Assembly (NCBI GenBank): GCA_036513515.1
Contig: DATBYW010000349.1
Coordinates: forward strand, 1-12,275
Reading direction: 5' to 3'
Length of the DNA stretch: 12,275 bases
Source of the DNA: Nephthysia sp036513515
GTDB lineage: Bacteria > Chloroflexota > Dormibacteria > Dormibacterales > Dormibacteraceae
The number at the start of each line of letters is the position of its first letter. The first letter of the stretch is position 1. The notes under the pieces are model-generated. The model was not told the DNA's origin, ran no database searches, and was given only the letters and a program-made list of their open reading frames with translations. Positions 6,841 through 12,275 of this stretch are shown here, piece after piece. The translations under genes and the position numbers were made by a program.

Positions 6841-7350
6841 CTAACTACGATTGTCCAGGGCTTTCCGGTACAGGACAAATGTCTCAGCATCGAAGGCCAC
6901 CAGCCGGACCAGCTCGACCTCCGTGTTGGCGGAGCGGACGGTGTTGACCGCGATCCCCGCCGCGAGCTCCCCTGGAAAGCCGTAGGCGCCGGTCGAGATG
7001 GCCGGGAAGGCGACTGAGCGGATGCCCAGCTCGTCTGCGACCTCGAGCGATCGCCGGTAGCAGGAGGCGAGCAGCTCCGGCTCACCCCTCTTTCCGCCGC
7101 TCCAGACCGGTCCCACGGTGTGGATCACCCACCGAGCCGGCAGCCGGAAGCCAGGGGTGGACCGCGCCTCCCCGGTGGGGCAGCCGCCGAGCTGCCGACA
7201 GGCCTCCAGCAGCTCGCGTCCGGCGGCCCGGTGGATGGCGCCATCGACCCCGCCGCCTCCCAGCAGGGAGGAGTTGGCGGCGTTCACGATCGCATCGACG
7301 CGCTGCCGTGTGATGTCGCCCTGGGTGGCTTCCAGCCGCACCTCAGCCAC
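6841..7350 (-). CDS. Macro-domain ADP-ribose hydrolase (YmdB-like)
   Basis: A 169-residue single macro domain, full length for the family. The ADP-ribose pocket is clear: GDIT (11-14), DAIVNAANSSLLGGGGVDGAI (19-39, with Asn23, Asn26 and Asp36), the HTVGPVW strand (77-83) and PAISTGAYGFP (116-126). Relatives remove the acetyl group from O-acetyl-ADP-ribose or reverse protein or nucleic-acid ADP-ribosylation in the cytoplasm. The start is GTG at 7350, overlapping the end of the upstream channel gene by 8 bases; the best purine-rich ribosome site (GGGGAG) is about 11 bases away, so coupling to the upstream gene is likely. The neighbours do not include an ADP-ribosyltransferase or sirtuin, so the substrate is open. 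Confidence 0.95.
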   Translation of the reverse strand: MAEVRLEATQGDITRQRVDAIVNAANSSLLGGGGVDGAIHRAAGRELLEACRQLGGCPTGEARSTPGFRLPARWVIHTVGPVWSGGKRGEPELLASCYRRSLEVADELGIRSVAFPAISTGAYGFPGELAAGIAVNTVRSANTEVELVRLVAFDAETFVLYRKALDNRS

Positions 7351-8008
7351 CCCGGCTCTGGCTCCCCGGGGGCCGGTAGGGCAGCGCGAAGAACAGGGCC
7401 ATCGCGACGCAGATCAGTAGGGCCGCGATGACCGAAAAGAAGGCGACGCCCGTTGCGACAAGGTAGAGCAGCGGGCCGAGCATGTAGCGCCGGGTGACGG
7501 CTTGACCGCCACCGTCATGACCGGTGCTCAGGAGCCGGTTCCGGTGGGCGGCGTACCACCAGACCAGGTTGAAGGCGATGGCGATCAAGGTGAAGAGACC
7601 GCAGTAGACCGCGGCGGCCACGTGCGCGTCCTTCTGATCGACGTATCTCGCGAGTAGCGAGGTCGGAAAGGGCACCAGCGTGATGGTCATCAGGAGGAGC
7701 CCGTTCAGATAGAGGAAGGCGTGGTCCACCTCACGGATGTAGTCGAGGAGCACATGGTGGTTCACCCACATGATCAGCACGGTGCCGAAGCTGAGTAGGT
7801 AGGCGAAGTACGAAGGCCACTCCCCACGCAGGACCTCGAAGAGACCTCCGGGAGGCAGGTTGGAGGTGGGCGGCACCTTGAACTCGAGCACCAGCAGCGT
7901 CACCGCGATGGCGAACACGCCGTCGCTGAACGCCTCCAGCCTCCGCTTCTCCCGCCGCCCCCGCGTCCGGTCCGCCTCGGCCGACTCCTCAGTCCGCTCA
8001 ACCGTCAT
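7343..8008 (-). CDS. TMEM175/DUF1211 family membrane protein (putative K+ channel)
   Basis: A 221-residue integral membrane protein. The N terminus is charged (residues 1-24), followed by RLEAFSDGVFAIAVTLLVLE (23-42), the hallmark of the TMEM175 family, whose FSDG motif (27-30) sits at the start of helix 1. Further hydrophobic helices are near 65-82, 97-118, 132-152 and 176-206. Family members form potassium-permeable channels in the cytoplasmic membrane; this is inferred here from the motif. The ATG at 8008 was chosen because the family motif begins 20 residues in and GGGGCGG lies just ahead. The frame is open to 8188, but that part shadows the protease's 3' end and looks non-coding. The gene follows the protease by 34 bases and overlaps the macro gene by 8. 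Confidence 0.9.
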   Translation of the reverse strand: MTVERTEESAEADRTRGRREKRRLEAFSDGVFAIAVTLLVLEFKVPPTSNLPPGGLFEVLRGEWPSYFAYLLSFGTVLIMWVNHHVLLDYIREVDHAFLYLNGLLLMTITLVPFPTSLLARYVDQKDAHVAAAVYCGLFTLIAIAFNLVWWYAAHRNRLLSTGHDGGGQAVTRRYMLGPLLYLVATGVAFFSVIAALLICVAMALFFALPYRPPGSQSRGG

Positions 8009-8042
8009 AACCGCCCCATGATCCCTCGTCGTTAGGTGACCG

Positions 8043-9479
8043 TCAGGTGGAGGGAGAACGGCGGCGGCGGATGCCGACGACGGCTCCCGTCCCCACGGCC
8101 ACCAGGCCCCACAGGCCGAAGACCGGAAGGTAGCCGTAGTCGAGCAGCCACTGCAGGTAGCCGGGTGTCGGCGGCGGGGTCTTGTCACGCCCGGCCGCGA
8201 TCGCGGCGCGGCTCCGCACCACGTATTCGCCGGCGTAGGGATTGCGGGCGTCGGCCCTCGCCACCTCCTGGAAAAGGGGCAGCGCGGCGCGGTAGTGCTC
8301 GGCGCTGAAGTCGCTCACGGCCTGGGAGTACTGGCGGCCGAGCGGCCCCTGGGCCGCCTTTACGTGCGCCTGGCGGATGAACTCGTTGGCCACGTCGATG
8401 GGCAGAACGAAGTTGTAGGTGCGTGAGCTGCCCCGCGCTTCCACAGTGTCCTGGAAGGTGGCGAGGCCGACCACTCGACCGTAGCTGTCCAGCGCCGGGC
8501 CGCCGCTGTTTCCGTGCTCCATCTTTGCATCGGTGCCGGTGGCCCGCCAGCCCGAGGACATCGCCAGCTCTCCCTGAACGGAGCCCTGCGTCAGCGTCGC
8601 CACCACCTGGCGGCCGGGATCGGCGTCCTCCTGTCCGTTGCAGCCACACGGGTATCCGACGACGTCCAGATGCGCTCCCTGCTTCGGCACCTCCGTGCTG
8701 AGGGGAAGCGTCACGAAGGGACCTCCATCGGTCTTGAGGAGGGCCACGTCCTTACCAGGGATGGGCTGACCGCTGACAACCACCCTGGCCGGCATTCCCT
8801 GAGCCTCCACCTCCTTGGCCGAATGGCTGCCCACCGCGATCCGGTAGCTGGGCGTGATGGACGCCACCTGCAGACCCGAGGCGTAGACGTCGGCCAGCCA
8901 GTTGGCCAGCTTCTGGGCTTGAGCGTCCGACACGTCAGTCTCGAAGCCCTTTGAGACCTCGTCACGGACGGACTGCACGAAGGCCTGCTCGGCAGTGCCC
9001 TTGGTCACTCCGCTGACGAGAAGTCGCTTCACCTCGTCCGGCGAGGCTGTGAGGACGTGGGCGTTGGTGAGCAGGTAGCCGTCCTGACTCACGAAGAAGC
9101 CGCTTCCCATCACGTAGACCGTGTCGGTGTGCTGGTAGCGCTGCCCCGTGAGGCTGAACCAGCCCCCAGGGTCGTCGGTGATCAATTGAACGGAGGCTCG
9201 CCTCAGCGCCTCCTGGTTGGGCGCCACTGCTCCAGACCGGATCATGGCCAGGAGCCGGTTCTGGAGCTGGGTCTGCTTGCTCTGATCGATGTCTGGCTGC
9301 GGTACCGACCAGGTCACCCCCAAGGCGGTCTCGACGATGGCGACTGCCGGCTTGGCGGCTTCGAAGACCTGGGTCGGCGGCCGCTCGACCGGGGTCGGCT
9401 GGCCCTGACCTGGCGCACAGGCGCCCAGGCCGAGGACGACGAGCAGAACGGCACAGGCCGAGGTCCAGTGGCTCCCCAT
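8043..9479 (-). CDS. Secreted trypsin-like serine protease, lipoprotein with C-terminal membrane helix
   Basis: A 478-residue protein with a lipoprotein signal peptide: a hydrophobic stretch from about residue 9 and lipobox LGAC with Cys21 as the lipidation site. The chymotrypsin-fold triad is visible: TNAHVL (His141), KDVALLK (Asp244) and GNSGGPAL (Ser325), plus GSGFFVSQDGYLLTNAHV typical of HtrA/DegP-like enzymes. About 100 residues separate His and Asp, far more than in HtrA, and the segment 145-205 looks helical. There is no obvious PDZ domain. Residues 380-430 suggest a TPR-like helical hairpin pair, and 452-470 is a membrane helix followed by RRRR. It would cleave proteins at the outer face of the membrane. 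ATG at 9479 is the only sensible start for the signal peptide; its ribosome site is weak. It heads the protease-channel-macro unit. Confidence 0.92.
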   Translation of the reverse strand: MGSHWTSACAVLLVVLGLGACAPGQGQPTPVERPPTQVFEAAKPAVAIVETALGVTWSVPQPDIDQSKQTQLQNRLLAMIRSGAVAPNQEALRRASVQLITDDPGGWFSLTGQRYQHTDTVYVMGSGFFVSQDGYLLTNAHVLTASPDEVKRLLVSGVTKGTAEQAFVQSVRDEVSKGFETDVSDAQAQKLANWLADVYASGLQVASITPSYRIAVGSHSAKEVEAQGMPARVVVSGQPIPGKDVALLKTDGGPFVTLPLSTEVPKQGAHLDVVGYPCGCNGQEDADPGRQVVATLTQGSVQGELAMSSGWRATGTDAKMEHGNSGGPALDSYGRVVGLATFQDTVEARGSSRTYNFVLPIDVANEFIRQAHVKAAQGPLGRQYSQAVSDFSAEHYRAALPLFQEVARADARNPYAGEYVVRSRAAIAAGRDKTPPPTPGYLQWLLDYGYLPVFGLWGLVAVGTGAVVGIRRRRSPST

Positions 9480-9707
9480 TCTCGCGTCAGAATTGTCGCT
9501 CAGCTAGGCGCTAGGCGCGCGCCAACCGAGGCAGCCCGGCGAATTCGGCAACCGCGGCAACGGCAGCCGGCGGCGGTCAGGATAACCCGCCAAGGGCGCA
9601 GGAAGCAACGACCCAGGTGAGCCCGGAGGAAGGGCGGGTCCAGCCCTCAAACGTCCTCCACGCGGCCGGCCGGCCCCGGTGGCGTTCGAGTTGGATAACC
9701 TCGTCCT
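9480..9707. other. Divergent intergenic region between protease and M3 peptidase genes
   Basis: The 228 bases must carry promoters for both flanking genes. A short tandem repeat (GCTAGGC twice, 9503-9516) lies just upstream of the protease start. A GACAAT hexamer on the minus strand (around 9494-9499) is a weak -10 candidate without a clear -35. Nothing coding is seen. Confidence 0.4.
9694..9699 (+). promoter_or_regulatory. Candidate -10 box of a leaderless or short-leader transcript
   Basis: GATAAC (4/6 to TATAAT) ends eight bases before the ATG at 9708, so transcription would begin at or near the start codon. There is no Shine-Dalgarno-like purine stretch in CTCGTCCT just ahead of the ATG. 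Leaderless mRNAs are common in high-GC Gram-positive bacteria. No -35 is recognisable. Confidence 0.3.
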
Positions 9708-11405
9708 ATGGCTCGTGACACGGTGTTCGACTCACCTGCTGAGCTGGTTTTCGGATCCTGGGAGGACATCGCGCCGCGTTACGAGGAGCTCGCCACCCGG
9801 CCGGTCCTGGACCTCGAGGCTTGGCTCAAGGACTGGTCCGAGCTGGAGCGTTTCGTCGGCGAGGCCGCGACTCTGGCGAGCATCGCCTACACGGCCGACA
9901 CGGCCGACCCTGAGAAGGAACGCGTCTACCTGCTGTGGACCGGCGAGATCCAGCCGAGGCTTCGGGAGCAGGGCGACCGGCTCGCCCGGCGGCTGTTGGA
10001 GGCGGACGAGATCCCGACCGGACTCGAGACGCCGGTCCGCCGCTTCAGGAATCAGGTCGAGCTGTTTCGAGCAGAGAACCTTCCCCTCCAGGGCGAGCTC
10101 TCCCGGCTGAGCGCCGCCTACCAGAAGGTCACTGGCGGCATGACCGTCGAGTGGGAGGGCGAGCGCCTGACCCTTCCCCAGGTGGCGGCGAAGATCGGTG
10201 AGGCTGACCGCTCGCTGAGGGAGCGAGCCTTTCGCCTGAACCTGCAACCGTACGTCGACCAGCGCGGCGAGTTGGCGCGCCTCTTTGACGAGATGCGGGC
10301 GTTGCGCGCACAGACCGCTCTCAACGCCGGCTACACCGACTACCGCGCCTACGCCCACCAGGAGAAGAACCGCTTCGACTACACGCCGGACGACAGCCTG
10401 CGCTGGGACGAGGCCGTCGAAGAGGCTATCGTCCCGGCGGCCCGGCGGGTGCTGGAGCGGCGCCGGGTGCGGATGGGCCTGGAGACCCTGCGACCCTGGG
10501 ACCTGATCGCCGATCCGCTGGGCCGGCCGCAGCTGAGGCCGTTCGATCGGGCTGACGAGCTCAGCATGGCCGCAAGCCGAATCTTCGAGGCCGTGGACCC
10601 CGCCCTGGGCGGATATTTCCGGATCATGGTCGCTGAGCGGCTTCTCGACCTGGAGAGCCGGCCTGATAAGGCTCCTGGCGGCTACTGCGCTGTGCTGCCC
10701 CATCGCGGGCGGTCGTTCATCTTCATGAACGCGGTCGGAGTGGACGCGGACGTCCGGACCCTCGTGCACGAAGCCGGGCACGCTTTCCACAACTTCGAGA
10801 AGCTGGCCGCCCAGCCGCTGGTCTGGCAGCAGACGGTCGGTTCTGAGCTCGCCGAGTTCGCCTCCATGTCCATGGAGCTGCTGGCGATGCCCTTCCTACC
10901 CGCTGCCGAGGGCGGCCTCTACTCCGAGGCCGATGCCCGCCGGGCCCGCGCAAACTATCTGGAGAGTGTCGTCCTGCTCTTCGGCCACATCGCCAGCGTG
11001 GACGCCTTCCAGCACTGGATCTACACATCCAGCGAGGGAGCCGACGCCGACGCCAGAGACGAGAAGTGGCTCGAGCTCAGGGCTCGCTTCGAACCGGCCG
11101 TGGACTGGTCGGGTCTGGAGAGCTACCGGAAGGCCCGCTGGTACGCCCAGCAGCACATCTTCCAGTTTCCCTTCTACTACATCGAGTACGGGCTGGCCCG
11201 GCTGGCGGCCCTCCAGGTCTGGCACAGCAGCCTGGAGGACCGCGAGGGAACGGTGGCCAGATATCGCGCCGCCCTGGCGATGGGAGGCTCGCGCCCCCTT
11301 CCCGAGGTCTACGCCGCAGCCGGCGCACGCCTGGTCTTCGACCCGGCCGGGATGCGGGACCTGATCCAGCACGTCGAGGAGGAGTTGGAGGCGACCGAAG
11401 ACTAG
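9708..11405 (+). CDS. M3 family zinc metallopeptidase (oligoendopeptidase F-like)
   Basis: A 565-residue cytoplasmic peptidase of the M3 (thimet/PepF) family, which cuts short peptides of limited size. The N-terminal 200 residues are helical and acidic, as in oligoendopeptidase F. The zinc site is LVHEAGHAFH (His354, Glu355, His358), with Glu383 in ELAEFASMSMEL, 29 residues after the first His as in thimet oligopeptidase. The downstream conserved FQFPFYYIEYGLARLAALQVW region (about 484-504) shapes the substrate cleft. Length and motif spacing are normal, and no signal peptide is present. The ATG at 9708 starts right at the beginning of family-like sequence. It is the only plus-strand gene, flanked by a divergent gene on the left and a convergent one on the right, so it is probably transcribed alone. 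Confidence 0.95.
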   Translation: MARDTVFDSPAELVFGSWEDIAPRYEELATRPVLDLEAWLKDWSELERFVGEAATLASIAYTADTADPEKERVYLLWTGEIQPRLREQGDRLARRLLEADEIPTGLETPVRRFRNQVELFRAENLPLQGELSRLSAAYQKVTGGMTVEWEGERLTLPQVAAKIGEADRSLRERAFRLNLQPYVDQRGELARLFDEMRALRAQTALNAGYTDYRAYAHQEKNRFDYTPDDSLRWDEAVEEAIVPAARRVLERRRVRMGLETLRPWDLIADPLGRPQLRPFDRADELSMAASRIFEAVDPALGGYFRIMVAERLLDLESRPDKAPGGYCAVLPHRGRSFIFMNAVGVDADVRTLVHEAGHAFHNFEKLAAQPLVWQQTVGSELAEFASMSMELLAMPFLPAAEGGLYSEADARRARANYLESVVLLFGHIASVDAFQHWIYTSSEGADADARDEKWLELRARFEPAVDWSGLESYRKARWYAQQHIFQFPFYYIEYGLARLAALQVWHSSLEDREGTVARYRAALAMGGSRPLPEVYAAAGARLVFDPAGMRDLIQHVEEELEATED

Positions 11406-11428
11406 CCGAGGGGTGTCAAACGCCCTGC

Positions 11429-11442
11429 CCGCGGCGCCGCGG
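11429..11442. repeat. 14-base perfect palindrome between convergent genes
   Basis: CCGCGGCGCCGCGG is identical to its own reverse complement and lies 24 bases past the M3 stop. In this GC-rich gap it may be part of a transcript-end structure, or simply reflect base composition. Confidence 0.4.
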
Positions 11443-11454
11443 ACCGCGTCGCGG

Positions 11455-11471
11455 GTGGAGGACGACTCCAC
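11455..11471. terminator. Possible bidirectional terminator hairpin
   Basis: GTGGAG and CTCCAC form a perfect 6-bp stem with a GACGA loop, between the M3 stop (11405) and the CGNR stop (11477), which converge. It could end both transcripts. No T run follows on either strand, so the call is weak. Confidence 0.35.
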
Positions 11472-11476
11472 ACAAA

Positions 11477-12028
11477 CTAGCCGGCTGAGCCTTCGGCGCG
11501 GCGGCGCTCTCTGAACTGCCGGGCCTTGGCCCGGTTGCCGCAGACACGCATCGAGCACCAGTGCCCGGAGCGGTTCTTGGATCGGTCGAAGAAGGCCCAC
11601 ATGCAGCTGTGCTCCGAACAGGCCTTGAGTCGCATCCAGGTCCCCTCGGCCATCGCCTCGGCCACCGTTGCAAGCAGGAGTCCCAGGGCCCCTACCGCGC
11701 CCCCCGTAGCCGGCTCCAGCCGAACACCGCCGGCATGGAAGCGGGGAGCCAGGACCGCCCGGTCGGCCAGGCGATCGAGTTCCGCCAGGTCCGCCGGGGC
11801 CGCCTCACCGCCGTTGTTTGCGAGCAGCAGGCGGCGGATCGTCTCACGCGTCTCCACGGCCAACCTGTGCTCCTCGGCGGTGATCGAACCTTCGGAGGTC
11901 AGGCCGCGACCACCCAGCCAGGCGCCTAACTGCGCAGGCGTCGCGATCTCGTCCTTGTTCTCCTCAAGGTCGAGCGTGTTCACGAAGTCGCGAACCACGT
12001 CGAGCCTTCTCAGCGCGGTTTCCTGCAC
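11477..12028 (-). CDS. CGNR zinc-finger (ABATE-type) stress-response regulator
   Basis: A 183-residue protein with the typical two-part layout. The N-terminal region (about 8-130) is the ABATE ligand-binding-like domain, beginning LDVVRDFVNTLD. The C-terminal CGNR zinc finger (about 133-175) has Cys137, Cys142, Cys158 and Cys163, with WMRLKAC, FFDRSKNRSGHWCS and CGNR at 163-166 followed by a basic helix (AKARQFRERRR). Such proteins are predicted DNA-binding regulators induced by stress; the target is unknown. The start is GTG at 12028 with AGGGA six bases upstream. The thioredoxin-fold gene ends 48 bases upstream on the same strand, so the two may be cotranscribed. Confidence 0.95.
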   Translation of the reverse strand: MQETALRRLDVVRDFVNTLDLEENKDEIATPAQLGAWLGGRGLTSEGSITAEEHRLAVETRETIRRLLLANNGGEAAPADLAELDRLADRAVLAPRFHAGGVRLEPATGGAVGALGLLLATVAEAMAEGTWMRLKACSEHSCMWAFFDRSKNRSGHWCSMRVCGNRAKARQFRERRRAEGSAG

Positions 12029-12076
12029 TCTATTTCCCTAAAGTTACCATCAAAACGAATAGTCGGTTATGGTGTC

Positions 12077-12275
12077 CTAGCGCTTTGGGTCGAAGCCGGA
12101 GAGCATGGTCCGGGTCGAGGCCGGGAGCGCACCGCCCTTCAGGCGATACAGCTCCCGGCCTCCCTTATAGAAGACGAGGGTTGGGAACTCTTCGACCCGG
12201 TGGCGGCGGACGGCCTCCATTTCGAGGTCCGCGTTCACCGCCAGGACGGCGGCCACCTCGCCACCGACCGCCTGC
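12077..12275 (-). CDS. Thioredoxin-fold protein, C-terminal part (5' end outside window)
   Basis: Sixty-five codons and a TAG are visible, entering from the right edge. The sequence has the second half of a thioredoxin fold: a VAAVLAVNADLEMEAVRRHRV strand-helix, the FPTLVFYKGGREL stretch with the cis-proline in the P-T-L motif, a Gly-Gly near LKGG and the closing helix. The CxxC active site would lie upstream of the window, so redox activity cannot be judged. It would act in thiol-disulfide exchange in the cytoplasm. The gene is on the same strand as the CGNR regulator and 48 bases upstream of it. Confidence 0.85.
   Translation of the reverse strand, partial: QAVGGEVAAVLAVNADLEMEAVRRHRVEEFPTLVFYKGGRELYRLKGGALPASTRTMLSGFDPKR

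Noticed and set aside
8009..8188. Extension of the TMEM175 gene upstream of 8008
   Set aside because: It overlaps the protease 3' end and gives Ser/Ala/Arg-rich non-family sequence before the conserved FSDG region.
9732..10790. Minus-strand open frame of 352 codons opposite the M3 peptidase
   Set aside because: It is long but has no recognisable domain; the sense strand encodes a complete zinc peptidase with all catalytic residues.
10896..11600. Minus-strand open frame of 234 codons
   Set aside because: It runs across the M3 3' end, the convergent gap and part of the CGNR gene in the wrong frame, with no family resemblance.

Overview
The window is a high-GC chromosome segment (roughly two thirds G+C by eye) with tightly packed genes, G/C-ending codons and frequent GTG/TTG starts. 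Gene content (GT2 enzymes with an extra N-terminal domain, a CGNR regulator, a TMEM175-type channel, an M3 peptidase) suggests a high-GC Gram-positive-like soil lineage such as Actinomycetota, Chloroflexota or Dormibacterota. No rRNA or other marker is present, so the phylum is an inference. I saw no tRNA, rRNA, CRISPR array or intact insertion sequence.

Region A (about 1-6406, all minus strand, read right to left) is a polysaccharide or glycolipid export operon. Its order is a DPM1-like glycosyltransferase, a GT2 glycosyltransferase, a polysaccharide deacetylase without signal peptide, a second GT2 enzyme with an N-terminal accessory domain, and a Wzx/MATE-type flippase. Successive genes overlap by 4 bases or are 2 bases apart. 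They could build and trim a lipid-linked sugar and flip it across the membrane; the initiating transferase and polymerase are not in the window.

The most unusual object is the last gene of that operon. One stop-free minus-strand frame runs from a TTG at 2483 to the left edge (827 codons or more). It encodes a flippase (residues about 1-440), a low-complexity linker, a domain that closely resembles the catalytic core of IS256/Mutator transposases but appears to lack its first catalytic Asp (about 501-735), and a further membrane domain resembling DUF1616 that continues beyond the window. This looks like a captured, catalytically dead transposase fold built into an envelope protein.

Region B (6407-6840) is a gene-free, A+T-richer stretch that probably holds the promoter or leader of Region A. 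Region C (6841-9479, minus) is a three-gene unit: a trypsin-like lipoprotein protease, a TMEM175/DUF1211 channel and a macro-domain (ADP-ribose) hydrolase. Region D (9708-11405, plus) is a lone M3 zinc metallopeptidase, probably with a leaderless or very short-leader start. Region E (11477-12275, minus) is a CGNR zinc-finger regulator downstream of the C-terminal part of a thioredoxin-fold gene cut by the right edge.
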